Source: Tolumonas osonensis (GTDB lineage: Bacteria > Pseudomonadota > Gammaproteobacteria > Enterobacterales > Aeromonadaceae). Taken from it: a stretch of DNA of 64,000 nucleotides. The notes beneath the pieces are model-generated. The model made no database searches. It had not been told where the DNA came from and worked only from the letters and a program-made list of their open reading frames with translations. This document shows positions 1 to 13,962 of the stretch, in pieces. Made by a program: the position numbers and the translations under genes. Each line of letters opens with the position of its first letter. Within the stretch, counting starts at the first letter, position 1. The stretch lies in the NCBI RefSeq assembly GCF_014202415.1, contig NZ_JACHGR010000008.1, positions 166,040 through 230,039 of the forward strand. Reading direction: 5' to 3'.

Positions 1-867
1 GCCCGCTTCTACCCGATGCTGTGCTGTTCATTCCTGGTTGTCGGTCTGGTTTATCCGCTGTTTGAAGGGATTGCCTGGAATGGCCGCTTCGGTGTGCAGG
101 AATCGCTGACCGCGCAGTTTGGCGCGCCATTCCATGACTTTGCCGGTTCGGTGGTCGTGCACGCGGTGGGTGGCTGGATCGGTCTCGTTGCCCTGACACT
201 GCTGGGCATGCGCCGGGGCCGTATCCGCGGCAAACAGATCTTCAGCTTCGCGCCATCCAACATTCCGATGCTGGCACTGGGTGCCTGGATCCTGATTGTC
301 GGCTGGTTCGGCTTTAACGTGATGTCCGCCCAGAAGCTGAGCGGTATCAGCGGACTGGTTGCCGTGAACTCGCTGATGGCAATGGTGGGCGGTACGCTGG
401 TTGCCTTGTTCCTCGGGAAAAACGACCCCGGCTTTATTCATAACGGTCCGCTGGCGGGTCTGGTTGCCGTCTGTGCCGGCTCGGATGTGATGCACCCTGT
501 TGGTGCTCTGGTCGTTGGTGGCATTGCCGGTGCCATTTTCATCGTGGTCTTCACGTTGCTGCAACGCCGTCCGCAAGTCGACGATGTGCTGGGGGTATGG
601 CCTCTGCATGGTCTGTGCGGCGCCTGGGGCGGCATTGCGGCCGGTATCTTTGGCAGCACCGCCCTGGGCGGTCTCGGCGGCGTATCGTTCATGTCCCAGC
701 TGCTGGGTACCCTGTTGGGGATTACGATTGCGGTCGCCGGCAGCCTGCTTATCTATGGCATCATGAAAAAAGTGGTGGGCCTGCGTCTGTCGCAGGAGGA
801 TGAGCATGAAGGTGCGGATCTCGCTATCCATAAAATCAGTGCCATTACCGATGATATGAAGTCTTAA
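1..867 (+). CDS. amt: Ammonium transporter (Amt family), 5' end cut off by the window edge
   Basis: Channel-like inner-membrane ammonium transporter. The reading frame is open from base 1, so the gene starts upstream; about 288 C-terminal residues are present and roughly the first third is missing. A first pore histidine lies in a VVHAVGGW segment and a second in WPLHGLCGAWGG, the twin-His arrangement of Amt/Rh proteins, within repeated hydrophobic glycine-rich helices. The protein ends in a short cytoplasmic tail (GLRLSQEDEHEG and following), the region that binds GlnK in this family. A glnK gene may precede it outside the window. The family call is firm; whether it is the amtB orthologue cannot be decided from the fragment. 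Confidence 0.93.
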   Translation, partial: ARFYPMLCCSFLVVGLVYPLFEGIAWNGRFGVQESLTAQFGAPFHDFAGSVVVHAVGGWIGLVALTLLGMRRGRIRGKQIFSFAPSNIPMLALGAWILIVGWFGFNVMSAQKLSGISGLVAVNSLMAMVGGTLVALFLGKNDPGFIHNGPLAGLVAVCAGSDVMHPVGALVVGGIAGAIFIVVFTLLQRRPQVDDVLGVWPLHGLCGAWGGIAAGIFGSTALGGLGGVSFMSQLLGTLLGITIAVAGSLLIYGIMKKVVGLRLSQEDEHEGADLAIHKISAITDDMKS

Positions 868-881
868 TCTTCCCCTGTCTC

Positions 882-912
882 AACAGCCGCAGGATGGATG
901 ACGGCGGCTGTT
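882..912 (+). terminator. Hairpin just downstream of amt
   Basis: A 9-bp perfect inverted repeat, AACAGCCGC / GCGGCTGTT (882-890 and 904-912), lies 15 bases after the amt stop. It is not followed by a clear T-run, so it may be a weak terminator or an mRNA-stabilising structure. Confidence 0.45.
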
Positions 913-944
913 CACTTCTCAATAGCGATAAGCTGATCGGGAAT

Positions 945-977
945 AAAAAAACGGCCTGTTGATACAGGCCGTTTTTA
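945..977 (-). terminator. Rho-independent terminator of the atp operon, probably bidirectional
   Basis: The inverted repeat ACGGCCTGT / ACAGGCCGT with a 4-base loop is flanked by an A-run on the left and a T-run on the right. It can therefore end both the leftward atp operon (atpC stops at 998) and rightward amt transcription. Confidence 0.85.
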
Positions 978-997
978 TCATCAAGGCATACGCCAAA

Positions 998-1420
998 TCA
1001 GAAGTGTTTGCGGGTGATCTCGATGACACGCAATTGTGCCATTGCTTTCGCCAGCTCGGTGATCGCGGCAGCATAGTCGACATCGCCCGGGTTGCCGTGG
1101 ATTTTCTCCTCGGCCGCCCGTTTCGCGGTCTGCGCTTTCGCTTCATCCAGATCGGCAGCACGGATCACGGTATCCGCCAGCACGGTCACGGTTTCTGGTT
1201 GCACTTCCAGCATACCACCGGAGATATACATTACCTCTTCGGCGCCATGCAGTTTAACCAGACGTACCAGACCAGGCTTGATGGAGGTCAGTAACGGTGC
1301 GTGACCGTGACGGATCCCCAGTTCCCCTTCCGCGCCGGAAACCTGAACGGATTCCACACGACCGGAAAACAGCATGCCTTCAGCACTGACCACATCCAGG
1401 TGGAAGGTAATCTCAGCCAT
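998..1420 (-). CDS. atpC: F1Fo ATP synthase epsilon subunit
   Basis: Small central-stalk subunit of the F1 sector, which couples rotation and inhibits ATP hydrolysis through its C-terminal helices. The 140-residue protein has the N-terminal beta-sandwich signature ([34 protein letters not shown]) followed by the two-helix domain, and matches the usual 135-140 residue length. It is the last gene of the operon, 17 bases after atpD, and is followed by a strong terminator. Confidence 0.97.
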   Translation of the reverse strand: MAEITFHLDVVSAEGMLFSGRVESVQVSGAEGELGIRHGHAPLLTSIKPGLVRLVKLHGAEEVMYISGGMLEVQPETVTVLADTVIRAADLDEAKAQTAKRAAEEKIHGNPGDVDYAAAITELAKAMAQLRVIEITRKHF

Positions 1421-1437
1421 AGAGCCTCCTGCCTGAA

Positions 1438-3722
<2,285 letters not shown>

Positions 3723-3766
3723 TGCTGACTCTCCACATCAGAGGCTGCCCGAAAGCAGCCGCGTTA

Positions 3767-5308
3767 TTACCAGGTATGAGTCGCTTTGAAGCCGTCGATC
3801 AGCGCAGACAGACGAGCAACGATATCATCGTTGTAATCGGCTTTTGCGTTGATTTCGGCCATCAGATCCGCATGCTCATTGTTGGCATAAGAGAGCAGCG
3901 CCGCTTCGAAGTCGCCGATCTTGTTCAGTTCAACGTCTTCCAGATAGCCACGCTCGGCCGCAAACAGAACCAGTGCCTGCTGAGCGACGCTCATCGGGGC
4001 ATATTGTTTCTGTTTCATCAGCTCGGTTACTTTCTGGCCGTGGCTCAGCTGTTTACGGGTTGCATCGTCCAGATCAGAAGAGAACTGCGCGAATGCTGCC
4101 AGTTCACGGTACTGTGCCAGTGCGGTACGGATACCACCGGACAGTTTCTTGATGATCTTGGTCTGTGCGGCACCACCTACACGCGATACCGAGATACCCG
4201 GGTCAACCGCAGGACGAATACCGGCGTTGAACAGCTGAGTCGTCAGGAAGATCTGACCGTCAGTGATCGAAATAACGTTAGTCGGAACGAACGCCGATAC
4301 GTCACCGGCCTGAGTTTCGATGATAGGCAATGCGGTCAGAGAGCCGGTCTGGCCTTTTACCACGCCTTTGGTGAACGCTTCAACGTAGTCGGCGTTAACT
4401 CGGGAAGCACGCTCCAGCAGACGGGAGTGCAGATAGAATACGTCCCCTGGGAACGCTTCACGTCCAGGTGGGCGACGCAGCAACAGGGAGATCTGACGGT
4501 AAGCCACCGCATGCTTAGACAGGTCATCATAGATGATCAGCGAGTCTTCGCCACGGTCACGGAAGTATTCGCCCATGGCGCAACCGGCGTAAGGCGCCAG
4601 GTATTGCAGCGAAGCAGATTCAGAAGCAGAAGCAACGACAACGATGGTGTTCGCCAGCGCGCCGTGCTCTTCCAGTTTGCGTACTACGTTCGCAATGGTA
4701 GACGCTTTCTGACCGATAGCCACGTACACACATTTGATACCGGAATCTTTCTGGTTGATGATCGCGTCAATCGCCAGAGCTGTTTTACCAGTCTGACGGT
4801 CACCGATAATCAGCTCACGTTGACCACGGCCGATCGGGATCATCGCGTCTACCGCTTTATAACCAGTCTGTACTGGCTGAGAAACGGATTGACGTTCGAT
4901 AACGCCTGGTGCAATCACCTCAACCGGTGAGAAACCATCGTTATCAATCGGACCTTTACCGTCGATAGGCTGACCCAGTGTATTCACTACACGGCCCAGC
5001 AAACCACGACCAACCGGTACTTCCAGAATACGGCCAGTGCCCGTTACTTTCTGACCTTCAGCCAGATCAGCATACGGACCCATGACGATAGCACCTACGG
5101 AGTCACGCTCCAGGTTCAGCGCCAGACCGTAACGGTTACCAGGCAGTTCAATCATTTCACCTTGCATCACGTCAGCAAGGCCATGAACACGAACGATACC
5201 GTCGCTCACCGATACGATAGTCCCTTCATTGCGGGCTTCGGTGACGACGTTGAATTGCGCGATACGCTTTTTAATCAGCTCGGCAATTTCAGTGGAATTG
5301 AGTTGCAT
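3767..5308 (-). CDS. atpA: F1Fo ATP synthase alpha subunit
   Basis: Non-catalytic nucleotide-binding subunit that alternates with beta in the F1 hexamer. The 513-residue product shows the Walker A loop GDRQTGKTA, the [17 protein letters not shown] segment and the arginine-finger region near [13 protein letters not shown]. It starts [16 protein letters not shown], as in E. coli, and has the usual 513-residue length. It follows atpH by 14 bases. Confidence 0.99.
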   Translation of the reverse strand: MQLNSTEIAELIKKRIAQFNVVTEARNEGTIVSVSDGIVRVHGLADVMQGEMIELPGNRYGLALNLERDSVGAIVMGPYADLAEGQKVTGTGRILEVPVGRGLLGRVVNTLGQPIDGKGPIDNDGFSPVEVIAPGVIERQSVSQPVQTGYKAVDAMIPIGRGQRELIIGDRQTGKTALAIDAIINQKDSGIKCVYVAIGQKASTIANVVRKLEEHGALANTIVVVASASESASLQYLAPYAGCAMGEYFRDRGEDSLIIYDDLSKHAVAYRQISLLLRRPPGREAFPGDVFYLHSRLLERASRVNADYVEAFTKGVVKGQTGSLTALPIIETQAGDVSAFVPTNVISITDGQIFLTTQLFNAGIRPAVDPGISVSRVGGAAQTKIIKKLSGGIRTALAQYRELAAFAQFSSDLDDATRKQLSHGQKVTELMKQKQYAPMSVAQQALVLFAAERGYLEDVELNKIGDFEAALLSYANNEHADLMAEINAKADYNDDIVARLSALIDGFKATHTW

Positions 5309-5322
5309 GCTTTAATCCCCAA

Positions 5323-5856
5323 TCAAGATTGCAATGCTTCCGCCAAGCGGTTGAGTTTACTGCGAACACTGGCATCGATGATGTCATCACCAATCTTAAT
5401 TACCAGACCAGCCATCAAAGATGGATCCAGCTGGCAAGTTAAGCGAACTTTGCGCTGATAACGGGTTTCCAAAGATTTCTGAATCTTCACCTTTTCAGCG
5501 TCAGATAAAGCAGCAGCCGATGTGATCAGCGCTTCCACTTCTTTATCCAGCTCGGCTTTCAGTGCGGTGAATTCCACCAGCACATCCGGCAGTACACTCA
5601 AACGTCCGTTTTCAGCCATCACCTTGATCAGGTTATGGCCATACTCGTTGAGCTGTTCACCACAGATCTGGATAAACAGCTGCGCCAATTGGTTCGGCGC
5701 AATCGAGCTGTGGATCACCTGTTGCAGGGTGCTATCTTTCGACACTTCAGCCGCAAAGACCAACATCTCCAGCCAGCTATCCACCGCTTTCTGTTCAACG
5801 GCAAAATCGAACGCCGCTTTGGCGTAGGGGCGCGCAATGGTTGTCACTTCAGACAT
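5323..5856 (-). CDS. atpH: F1Fo ATP synthase delta subunit
   Basis: Peripheral-stalk subunit that joins the top of F1 to the b dimer. The 177-residue length equals that of E. coli delta. The N-terminal ARPYAKAAFDFA motif and the C-terminal segment ending GGxVIKIGDD-like (LVIKIGDDIIDASVRSKLNRL) are family hallmarks. It starts 14 bases after the atpF stop. Confidence 0.97.
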   Translation of the reverse strand: MSEVTTIARPYAKAAFDFAVEQKAVDSWLEMLVFAAEVSKDSTLQQVIHSSIAPNQLAQLFIQICGEQLNEYGHNLIKVMAENGRLSVLPDVLVEFTALKAELDKEVEALITSAAALSDAEKVKIQKSLETRYQRKVRLTCQLDPSLMAGLVIKIGDDIIDASVRSKLNRLAEALQS

Positions 5857-5870
5857 AGCCCCGGCTCCCC

Positions 5871-6341
5871 TTAGAGTTCAGCAACCAGCTTGTCAACAAT
5901 GGCGCTGTTCGCGGCACTGTCCAGCTGACGCTCCAGAATTTTTTCCGCACCAGCCACTGCCAGAGCAGCGATATGTTTACGGAGTTCTTCTTTCGCACGG
6001 TTGCGTTCAGCCTCAATTTCCGCTCTGGCCTGGTTCAGGATTTTTTCCCGTTCCGCCATTGCTTCCTGATTGGCTTCATCAATAACCTGAGCACGACGTT
6101 TGTTGGCCTGCTCAATAATCTCAGCAGCTTGCTGTTTTGCTTCCTTGATCTGTTCCATGGCTTTGTTCTGTGCCAGGTCCAGGTCTTTTTTCGCACGGTC
6201 AGCAGAAGCGATACCGTCAGCAATTTCTTTCTGACGTTTTTCGATGGCAGCCATCAGTGGCGGCCATACAAACTTCATGCAGAACCAGACAAAAAGAATG
6301 AAAGCAATCGTCTGGCCGAGGATGGTTGCATTGATATTCAC
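5871..6341 (-). CDS. atpF: F1Fo ATP synthase b subunit (GTG start)
   Basis: Membrane-anchored stator stalk: one N-terminal transmembrane helix (about residues 5-26, [20 protein letters not shown]) followed by a long charged helix that dimerises. At 156 residues it matches the E. coli length. The start codon is GTG at 6341, with an AAGGGAG ribosome site about 7 bases upstream; E. coli atpF also uses GTG. It lies between atpE and atpH. Confidence 0.97.
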   Translation of the reverse strand: MNINATILGQTIAFILFVWFCMKFVWPPLMAAIEKRQKEIADGIASADRAKKDLDLAQNKAMEQIKEAKQQAAEIIEQANKRRAQVIDEANQEAMAEREKILNQARAEIEAERNRAKEELRKHIAALAVAGAEKILERQLDSAANSAIVDKLVAEL

Positions 6342-6382
6342 TGCCCATCTCCCTTAAAAAAATAAATTGCCCGGAATGACTC

Positions 6383-6622
<240 letters not shown>

Positions 6623-6654
6623 TCAATAATATGAACTAAACGTTGATCAAAAAA

Positions 6655-7832
<1,178 letters not shown>

Positions 7833-8037
7833 TCAGCTTTCTCCGATTTCAGGCGCTCTTTTACAGCGCAGTTATTTAACACAAAACCAACAAAAAAGCA
7901 TCTTTTTGTTAAAAAGAACACCAACACGCATTTAACATATATATTAAATGTAACTAATTGGTGCATAAGGATTTTTTTTGCTGATTTAAGCAAAACATTA
8001 TCCGAATAGAACAGAAAAAACCAGCCGTTTTTGTGAA

Positions 8038-8946
8038 CTAGTTCAAATTGAAAAAGCGGCGGATTTTCTCAAATTCAGCAGCATTCTGATAACTCAGAAC
8101 AATCTTGCCGTTATTATTACCAGAACGTACAAATTGTACGGGAACCCCCAATTGACCGGAGAGGGATTCAGACCAGTCTGCCGTTTGCTGATCAGCTTCC
8201 GGCTCCGGTTTCGGTGCAGGCGGATTCAGCAGTTTCTGTACCAGCCGTTCGGTATCCCGGACCGTCAGATTCTTTTGCGCCACCGAACGGGCCGTTTCGC
8301 TCTGTAATTCGCCATCCAGACTCAGCAAGGCACGGGCATGCCCCATGTCCAGATCGCCGTGTTCCACCAGCTGTTTGACATCAGCGTTCAGCTGGTTCAA
8401 ACGCAGCAGATTGCTGACCGATGAACGCGATTTGCCGACCGCATCGGCCACCTGCTGATGGGACAGTTCAAATTCGGTCATCAAACGTTGCAAAGCGACC
8501 GCTTCTTCGATGGCATTCAGATCTTCACGCTGAATGTTTTCAATCAGCGCAATCGCCACCGCGGCATTGTCTTCCACATTTTTCACCAGACACGGCACCG
8601 TTTCCAGCCGCACCAGCTGACTGGCACGCCAGCGACGTTCCCCGGCAATGATCTCGTACTGCTGCTCTGCCACCTGGCGCACCACGATCGGCTGAATCAC
8701 GCCCTGGGCCCGGATAGAGCTGGCCAGTTCCTCCAGCGCCTCCTGCGACATATCACGCCGTGGCTGATATTTGCCCGGACGCAGCCAGCTGATCGGCAGG
8801 GTCTGCAATTCGCCTTTCTGGTTATCAACCGTGTTTTGCGCCGCATCCGCCTGCATATCACTGAAAATTTGTTTCTGCCGGGCGATCTGGCTGGTCCCCA
8901 GCAATGCTTCCAGGCCTTTGCCTAAACCTCGTTTTTTCGCTGTCAT
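8038..8946 (-). CDS. parB: Chromosome partitioning protein ParB
   Basis: Binds parS and spreads as a CTP-dependent clamp to organise origin segregation with ParA. From a GTG start (303 residues) the N-terminal domain carries the CTPase/arginine motifs GERRWRA (103-109) and ENIQREDL (from 137). A helix-turn-helix follows around 163-182 (SHQQVADAVGKSRSSVSN) and a C-terminal dimerisation region ends the protein. Either the GTG at 8949 or the ATG at 8946 can start it; I list the ATG. It follows parA by about 11 bases. Its likely targets, three parS sites, lie at 41030, 41654 and 49062. Confidence 0.97.
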   Translation of the reverse strand: MTAKKRGLGKGLEALLGTSQIARQKQIFSDMQADAAQNTVDNQKGELQTLPISWLRPGKYQPRRDMSQEALEELASSIRAQGVIQPIVVRQVAEQQYEIIAGERRWRASQLVRLETVPCLVKNVEDNAAVAIALIENIQREDLNAIEEAVALQRLMTEFELSHQQVADAVGKSRSSVSNLLRLNQLNADVKQLVEHGDLDMGHARALLSLDGELQSETARSVAQKNLTVRDTERLVQKLLNPPAPKPEPEADQQTADWSESLSGQLGVPVQFVRSGNNNGKIVLSYQNAAEFEKIRRFFNLN

Positions 8947-8957
8947 CACAAATTATC

Positions 8958-9755
8958 TCACGCCTGGGCTTCGGTTTTTTGCTGTTGTTCTTGCTCTTCA
9001 CGGCGCAGCAGTTCACCGGCCAGACCCAGATAGGCCTTGGATCCCAGTGAACTCTTGTCGTAATACATCACCGGTGTGCCATGACTTGGCGCCTCGGCCA
9101 GCCGCACATTACGCGGAATGATGGTGCGGTAGACCTTGTCACCGAAATACTGCTTCAACTGTTCCGAGACCTCATTGGACAGGCGGTTACGGTGATCGAA
9201 CATCGTCCGCAGCACCCCTTCAATCTTCAGATTCGGATTCACGACTGCCGCCAGTTTGCTGATGGTGTCCACCAGGGCGGTAAGTCCTTCCAACGCAAAG
9301 TATTCGCACTGCATCGGCACCAGCACCGAATCGGCTGCCGACATGGCATTGACCGTCAGCAGGTTCAGCGCCGGCGGGCAGTCAATGAAAATAAAATCAT
9401 AATCATCCCGGATCGGAACCAGCGCATTGCGCAGGCGGATCTCGCGGGCAAACACTTCCATCAGCCGGATCTCGGCCGCGGTGGCATCGCCGTTCGCCGC
9501 GATCAGATCATAGCCTCCGGTGGTTTCGGTGATGATCACATCCCGTACCGGCAGCTCTTCGATCAGTAGTTCGTAGACAGTCCGGTCCGTTTCGTATTTA
9601 TTGACACCGCTGGCCATGGTGGCATTTCCCTGCGGATCGAGATCGATCAGCAGCACCTTGCGGCGGGTCGCTGCCATTGACGCAGCCAAATTCACGCTGG
9701 TGGTCGTTTTTCCGACACCACCTTTCTGGTTTGCTATGGCAATGACTTTTCCCAC
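8958..9755 (-). CDS. parA: Chromosome partitioning ATPase ParA (Soj), GTG start
   Basis: Deviant Walker ATPase that moves ParB-parS complexes along the nucleoid. The 265-residue protein opens with ANQKGGVGKTTTSVNLA, carrying the signature lysine near the start of the P-loop, and has the Walker B-like IFIDCPPALN. There is no N-terminal HTH extension, so it is the chromosomal type rather than the long plasmid type. The initiation codon is GTG at 9755, with AGGA about 9 bases upstream. It is cotranscribed with rsmG, mnmG and parB. Confidence 0.97.
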   Translation of the reverse strand: MGKVIAIANQKGGVGKTTTSVNLAASMAATRRKVLLIDLDPQGNATMASGVNKYETDRTVYELLIEELPVRDVIITETTGGYDLIAANGDATAAEIRLMEVFAREIRLRNALVPIRDDYDFIFIDCPPALNLLTVNAMSAADSVLVPMQCEYFALEGLTALVDTISKLAAVVNPNLKIEGVLRTMFDHRNRLSNEVSEQLKQYFGDKVYRTIIPRNVRLAEAPSHGTPVMYYDKSSLGSKAYLGLAGELLRREEQEQQQKTEAQA

Positions 9756-9766
9756 AGTAGCGGATC

Positions 9767-10396
9767 CTAAAGTTGTTTTTTCACAATAATCAGATGGCGT
9801 TCGGCATCCAGTTGCGGCACGGTCAGACGATGCGCTGAAACCAGTTCAAATCCGGCGGGCAGGGTTGTCAGTTCATCCTGCGGATAAAGCCCTTTCAGCG
9901 CCAGAAACACCCCGTGTGGCGCCGGTAGATGCCGGCACCAGCCCAGCATATCGTTCAGCGACGCAAACGCCCGGCTCAGCACACCGTCAAAGCCGGTCTC
10001 ATCGTGGAAGTCTTCCACGCGCGACTGGACGGCAACGACGTTTTTCAGTCCCAGTTCGAGGATAACCTGGCGAATGAAACGGATCCGTTTGCCCAGGCTG
10101 TCCAGCAGCACGAACTGTTTGTCCGGCTGGACAATCGCCAGCGGCAGACCCGGCAAGCCGGGGCCGGTGCCGACATCAATAAACCGGTTGCCGTTCAGAT
10201 AGGGTGCCACCACGATGCTGTCGAGAATATGCCGCACCAGCATCGCTTCGGGCTCACGCACTGATGTCAGATTGTATGCCTTGTTCCACTTGTGCAGCAA
10301 CCCGACCAGTGCCAGCAGTTGCTGTTTCTGCTGATCGGACAGCGATATATGGGCTTGTTGCAGCAGCGATTCCAGCTGCGGAAGTAATGTTTGCAT
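9767..10396 (-). CDS. rsmG: 16S rRNA (guanine527-N7)-methyltransferase
   Basis: SAM-dependent methylation of G527 in 16S rRNA. The 209-residue protein has the Rossmann SAM loop [17 protein letters not shown], and its SRAFASL segment after the core strands is characteristic of RsmG/GidB. It starts only 4 bases after mnmG ends, the usual gammaproteobacterial linkage. Confidence 0.97.
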   Translation of the reverse strand: MQTLLPQLESLLQQAHISLSDQQKQQLLALVGLLHKWNKAYNLTSVREPEAMLVRHILDSIVVAPYLNGNRFIDVGTGPGLPGLPLAIVQPDKQFVLLDSLGKRIRFIRQVILELGLKNVVAVQSRVEDFHDETGFDGVLSRAFASLNDMLGWCRHLPAPHGVFLALKGLYPQDELTTLPAGFELVSAHRLTVPQLDAERHLIIVKKQL

Positions 10397-10400
10397 ATTT

Positions 10401-12290
10401 TCAGGCCGTTTTACGCAGCAGGCCGCGTTTTTTCAGATGAACCAACAAAATGGAAATCGCCGCCGGAGTCACACCGGAAATGCGCGATGCCTGACCAATG
10501 GTCTGTGGCTTGGTGTCGTTCAGCTTGATGCACACCTCTTTCGACAGTCCCGGTACCTCGCTGTAATCCAGATCCAGCGGCAACAGGGTTTCTTCATGGC
10601 GTTGCTGCTTATCGATTTCATCCTGCTGACGTTCGATATAACCGGCGTATTTCACCTGGATTTCAATCTGTTCCGCCGCCTGCTGATGCTCGATCCCCGG
10701 ACCAATGCCCTCGATCGCCATCAGATCCGCGTAATTCACTTCCGGACGGCGCAGCAGATCCTCCAGGCTGGCCGGACGGCTCAGCGGGGTCTTCAGCAGC
10801 TGGTTCAGATTTTCGGTGGCCGGATGTTGTGGCTGGATCCAGCTATCCTTCAGGCGTTGCTGTTCCTGCGCCATCATTTCCAGCTTGTGATTGAAGAACG
10901 CCCAGCGTTCGTCATTCACCAGCCCCAGCTCACGGCCAATCGGTGTCAGACGCAGATCGGCGTTGTCTTCACGCAGCAGCAGGCGATATTCGGCACGGCT
11001 GGTGAACATGCGGTACGGTTCTTTGGTCCCCAGCGTGGAAAGATCGTCCATCAGCACCCCGATATAGGCCTGATCACGACGCGGCGCCCAAGGATCCTTG
11101 TCCTGCGCCCGCAGCGCGGCGTTGATCCCGGCCAGCATCCCCTGGGCGGCGGCTTCTTCGTAACCGGTGGTACCGTTGATCTGGCCGGCAAAGAACAGGT
11201 TCTGCAGGCACTTGTTTTCCATGTTCGGTTTCAGATCCCGCGGATCGAAAAAATCATATTCGATCGCATAGCCCGGACGGGCAATATGGGCATTGGCAAA
11301 CCCTTTCATCGACCGCACGATCTGTACCTGCACATCAAACGGCAGGCTGGTGGAGATGCCGTTCGGATAGAGTTCATGCGTGGTCAGACCTTCCGGCTCG
11401 ATGAAGATCTGGTGCGCTTCCTTGTCGGCAAACCGCATGATCTTGTCTTCGATCGACGGACAGTAGCGCGGACCGATGCCTTCGATCACACCGGCATACA
11501 TCGGGCTGCGATCCAGGTTGGCGCGGATCACATCATGGGTTTGCGCATTGGTATGCGTGATAAAACAAGGCACCTGCCGCGGATGCTGTTCCGGCTTGCC
11601 GAGGTAGGAGAAAACCGGTACCGGATCGTCGCCCGGCTGGATCTGCAACTGGGAGAAATCCACGCTCCGCGCGTCGATCCGCGGTGGCGTCCCGGTTTTC
11701 AGGCGACCAATGCGCAGCGGCAGTTCACGCATACGCTCCGCCAGCGAGATCGAAGCCGGATCACCGGCGCGGCCGCCGCGGTAATGTTCCATGCCAATGT
11801 GGATCAGGCCGTTGAGGAAGGTACCGGCAGTCAGTACCACGGTTTTGGACAGAATGCGGATCCCGGCCTGAGTCACGACGCCACAGACGCGATCGCCATC
11901 CAGGATCAGATCGTCACAGGCCTGCTGGAACAGCTGCAGATTCGGATAGTTTTCCAGAGTATGACGGATCGTCTGTTTGTACAGTAAACGATCGGCCTGG
12001 GCGCGGGTGGCGCGAACCGCTGGGCCCTTGGATGAGTTCAGAATGCGGAACTGGATCCCGGCATGATCAATGGCCTGCGCCATGATACCGCCCATCGCAT
12101 CCACTTCTTTGACTAAATGACCTTTCCCAATCCCTCCGATGGCCGGATTACAAGACATGTGTCCTAATGTCTCAATGTTGTGGGTCAGCAACAGGGTTTT
12201 CATGCCCATACGTGCTGCTGCGGTTGCGGCTTCGGTGCCAGCATGGCCTCCGCCAACCACAATCACATCGAATTGATCATGATACTGCAT
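10401..12290 (-). CDS. mnmG: tRNA uridine-5-carboxymethylaminomethyl modification enzyme MnmG
   Basis: FAD enzyme that works with MnmE to modify the wobble uridine of several tRNAs. The N-terminal dinucleotide fold reads [16 protein letters not shown], and both GidA signature regions ([15 protein letters not shown] [15 protein letters not shown], and [16 protein letters not shown]) are present. I place the start at the ATG at 12290 (629 residues, equal to E. coli). It has GGAG 8 bases upstream, whereas the TTG two codons earlier is too close to that site. It is transcribed away from oriC. Its partner mnmE is at 29486. Confidence 0.98.
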   Translation of the reverse strand: MQYHDQFDVIVVGGGHAGTEAATAAARMGMKTLLLTHNIETLGHMSCNPAIGGIGKGHLVKEVDAMGGIMAQAIDHAGIQFRILNSSKGPAVRATRAQADRLLYKQTIRHTLENYPNLQLFQQACDDLILDGDRVCGVVTQAGIRILSKTVVLTAGTFLNGLIHIGMEHYRGGRAGDPASISLAERMRELPLRIGRLKTGTPPRIDARSVDFSQLQIQPGDDPVPVFSYLGKPEQHPRQVPCFITHTNAQTHDVIRANLDRSPMYAGVIEGIGPRYCPSIEDKIMRFADKEAHQIFIEPEGLTTHELYPNGISTSLPFDVQVQIVRSMKGFANAHIARPGYAIEYDFFDPRDLKPNMENKCLQNLFFAGQINGTTGYEEAAAQGMLAGINAALRAQDKDPWAPRRDQAYIGVLMDDLSTLGTKEPYRMFTSRAEYRLLLREDNADLRLTPIGRELGLVNDERWAFFNHKLEMMAQEQQRLKDSWIQPQHPATENLNQLLKTPLSRPASLEDLLRRPEVNYADLMAIEGIGPGIEHQQAAEQIEIQVKYAGYIERQQDEIDKQQRHEETLLPLDLDYSEVPGLSKEVCIKLNDTKPQTIGQASRISGVTPAAISILLVHLKKRGLLRKTA

Positions 12291-12296
12291 CTGCAA

Positions 12297-12840
12297 ACTC
12301 CAATTATTGCCATCAAGGATCGTTATTCAGTGGGGCGCATATTCTAGCGGGTTTACGGGATCAATAACATCAGAGAACGATCTTAAGAGGAAAAGTGATC
12401 GCTTATTAGATCTAGGATCTTTTTATGATCTTCTTATTGATCTCTATTATATAGATCCGGGTCATCTGTTAATAACTTAAAAATGATCAGAATGATCAAG
12501 GTGTTGGGATGGATCCAAACCTGTGATTTTTCCGGGATCCAACGGGGTTGAACATGAGTATAACCATCGTTGTTATACACAGACCCGACTGAGCTATCTG
12601 GTTGTTAATAGGATAAAAAGAGCTTGATCAGTGGTTTTACGCATGGTTATACACAGAACTTTTTTTCATGATCCTTTCTTGTGTGTATCTGACTTTTTAT
12701 GATGATCGAGTTGTCAGTGTTCTGTGGATAAATCTGTGCAAGGCTTTTCGGGGCACGATCGTTTCTGGAAGTGGATAAGATCATAAGCGGAAAAAGGGAT
12801 CACGTCACGTGCTGCGGGTGATCCCGGGCGGAAGTGATGA
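12297..12840. other. oriC: Chromosomal replication origin oriC
   Basis: The 544-base gap between mnmG and mioC is non-coding. It holds three consensus DnaA boxes: TTATACACA at 12573-12581 and 12647-12655, and TGTGGATAA (TTATCCACA on the other strand) at 12723-12731. A near-box AGTGGATAA sits at 12770-12778. Twenty-one GATC Dam/SeqA sites occur between 12318 and 12842, against about two expected by chance. The mnmG-proximal block 12397-12480 is AT-rich with repeated GATCT-plus-T/A units like the E. coli 13-mers (DNA unwinding element). An IHF-like GATCAAGGTGTTG (12494-12506) lies beside it. The layout (mnmG, unwinding element, boxes, mioC) matches E. coli. Confidence 0.95.
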
Positions 12841-13296
12841 TCAGTTCAGAAGGGGGCTCCATTCGGAAAACCAGACATCGGCGGCATCTTCCGGAATATC
12901 GTGCTGGGTGACATCGATTTCCAGGCGTTCCCCGATCCGGCAGGCGCCGGTTTGCTCCATGAGCAGATCCAGCAGACGGCCACCGGCACAGAAGGTGTCA
13001 TAGTTGCTGTCGCCCAGCGCAACCACGGCGTAGCGGAGATCCGGCAGTTGCAATGAGCGGGAGGCCAGATCCTGAGTAAACGGCTGCAGGTTATCCGGTA
13101 CCTGACCGGCACCATGTGTGGAGGTGACGATCAGCCACAGCGTGTCCGGGCCTTTTGCGGCCAGCAGCTGAGCCAGATCCGGCTGATAATGCAGTGCGGT
13201 ATGGTGGTGCTGGGTCTGTAGCAATCCGGCCAGATGTTCTGCCACATATTCGGCTGCCCCAAGGGTGGAGCCGATAATGATATCGATATGCGCCAT
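12841..13296 (-). CDS. mioC: Flavodoxin-like protein MioC
   Basis: FMN-binding flavodoxin-fold protein next to oriC. The start is the ATG at 13296 (151 residues), preceded by AGGAAAC. The first strand and loop read IDIIIGSTLGAAEYVAEHLA and the second phosphate-binding region STHGAGQVPDNLQPF, as in E. coli MioC. The C-terminal QHDIPEDAADVW also matches. Transcription runs toward oriC, as in E. coli, where mioC transcripts enter the origin. Its biochemical role is poorly defined in the family. Confidence 0.95.
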   Translation of the reverse strand: MAHIDIIIGSTLGAAEYVAEHLAGLLQTQHHHTALHYQPDLAQLLAAKGPDTLWLIVTSTHGAGQVPDNLQPFTQDLASRSLQLPDLRYAVVALGDSNYDTFCAGGRLLDLLMEQTGACRIGERLEIDVTQHDIPEDAADVWFSEWSPLLN

Positions 13297-13313
13297 TGTT
13301 GTTTCCTGCAAAT

Positions 13314-13342
13314 AAAAAAAGGAGCCATAAAGGCTCCTTTTA
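13314..13342 (-). terminator. Rho-independent terminator after efp
   Basis: The inverted repeat GGAGCC-ATAAA-GGCTCC is extended by A/T pairs. On the minus strand it is followed by a run of seven T. It lies between the efp stop and the mioC start, so mioC probably has its own promoter. Confidence 0.85.
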
Positions 13343-13364
13343 TAAAACGATTTCGTGCAGAAGA

Positions 13365-13928
13365 CTACACGCGACGTTTGAATTCACCGGTACGGGTGTC
13401 GATTTCGATCTTGTCACCGATCTTCACGAAGTCAGCAACAGAGATAGTGGCGTCAGTGCCTTTCAGTTTGGCTGGCTTCATCACTTTGCCTGAAGTATCG
13501 CCACGAACTGAAGGTTCGGTGTATTCCACTTCACGAACGATGGTGATTGGCAGTTCCATGGAGATGGCTTTGCCTTCGTAGAAGGTCACTTCACAGATGT
13601 CTTCCATACCGTCGATCAGGTAGTTCAGTACGTCACCCAGGTTTTCTTTCTCGATGTCATACTGGTTGTATTCGGTATCCATGAACACATACATCGGGTC
13701 AGCGAAGTAAGAGTAGGTACACTCTTTACGTTCCAGCTGGACGGTGTCCAGTTTGTCGTCGGCTTTGAACACAGTTTCTGCACCTGCGCCGGACAGCAGG
13801 TTTTTCATTTTCATTTTAACAACGGCAGAGTTACGGCCGGATTTGTTGAATTCGGTTTTCAGTACGACCATCGGGTCTTTACCGATCATGATTACGTTAC
13901 CGACACGGATTTCCTGAGCGATTTTCAT
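13365..13928 (-). CDS. efp: Translation elongation factor P, Arg32 type
   Basis: Relieves ribosome stalling at polyproline stretches. The 187-residue protein has the three beta-barrel domains of EF-P. The tip of the domain I loop reads [12 protein letters not shown], placing arginine at position 32 where E. coli has the lysine modified by EpmA/EpmB. Arg32 EF-Ps are activated by rhamnosylation by EarP, and an earP gene lies immediately upstream (13963). Family knowledge and neighbourhood agree, so the Arg32-EarP assignment is strong. Confidence 0.98.
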   Translation of the reverse strand: MKIAQEIRVGNVIMIGKDPMVVLKTEFNKSGRNSAVVKMKMKNLLSGAGAETVFKADDKLDTVQLERKECTYSYFADPMYVFMDTEYNQYDIEKENLGDVLNYLIDGMEDICEVTFYEGKAISMELPITIVREVEYTEPSVRGDTSGKVMKPAKLKGTDATISVADFVKIGDKIEIDTRTGEFKRRV

Positions 13929-13962
13929 GTGTTCAATTCCTGAATTGAGCTTAGCTGTAAAT

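Noticed and set aside
28..831. Open frame opposite the ammonium transporter gene
   Set aside because: Complement of a conserved membrane-protein gene; low complexity His/Gln-rich product.
10437..11987. Long open frame of about 516 codons opposite mnmG
   Set aside because: It is a mirror of a highly conserved gene, has Arg/His/Gln-rich composition, no recognisable domain and no ribosome site.
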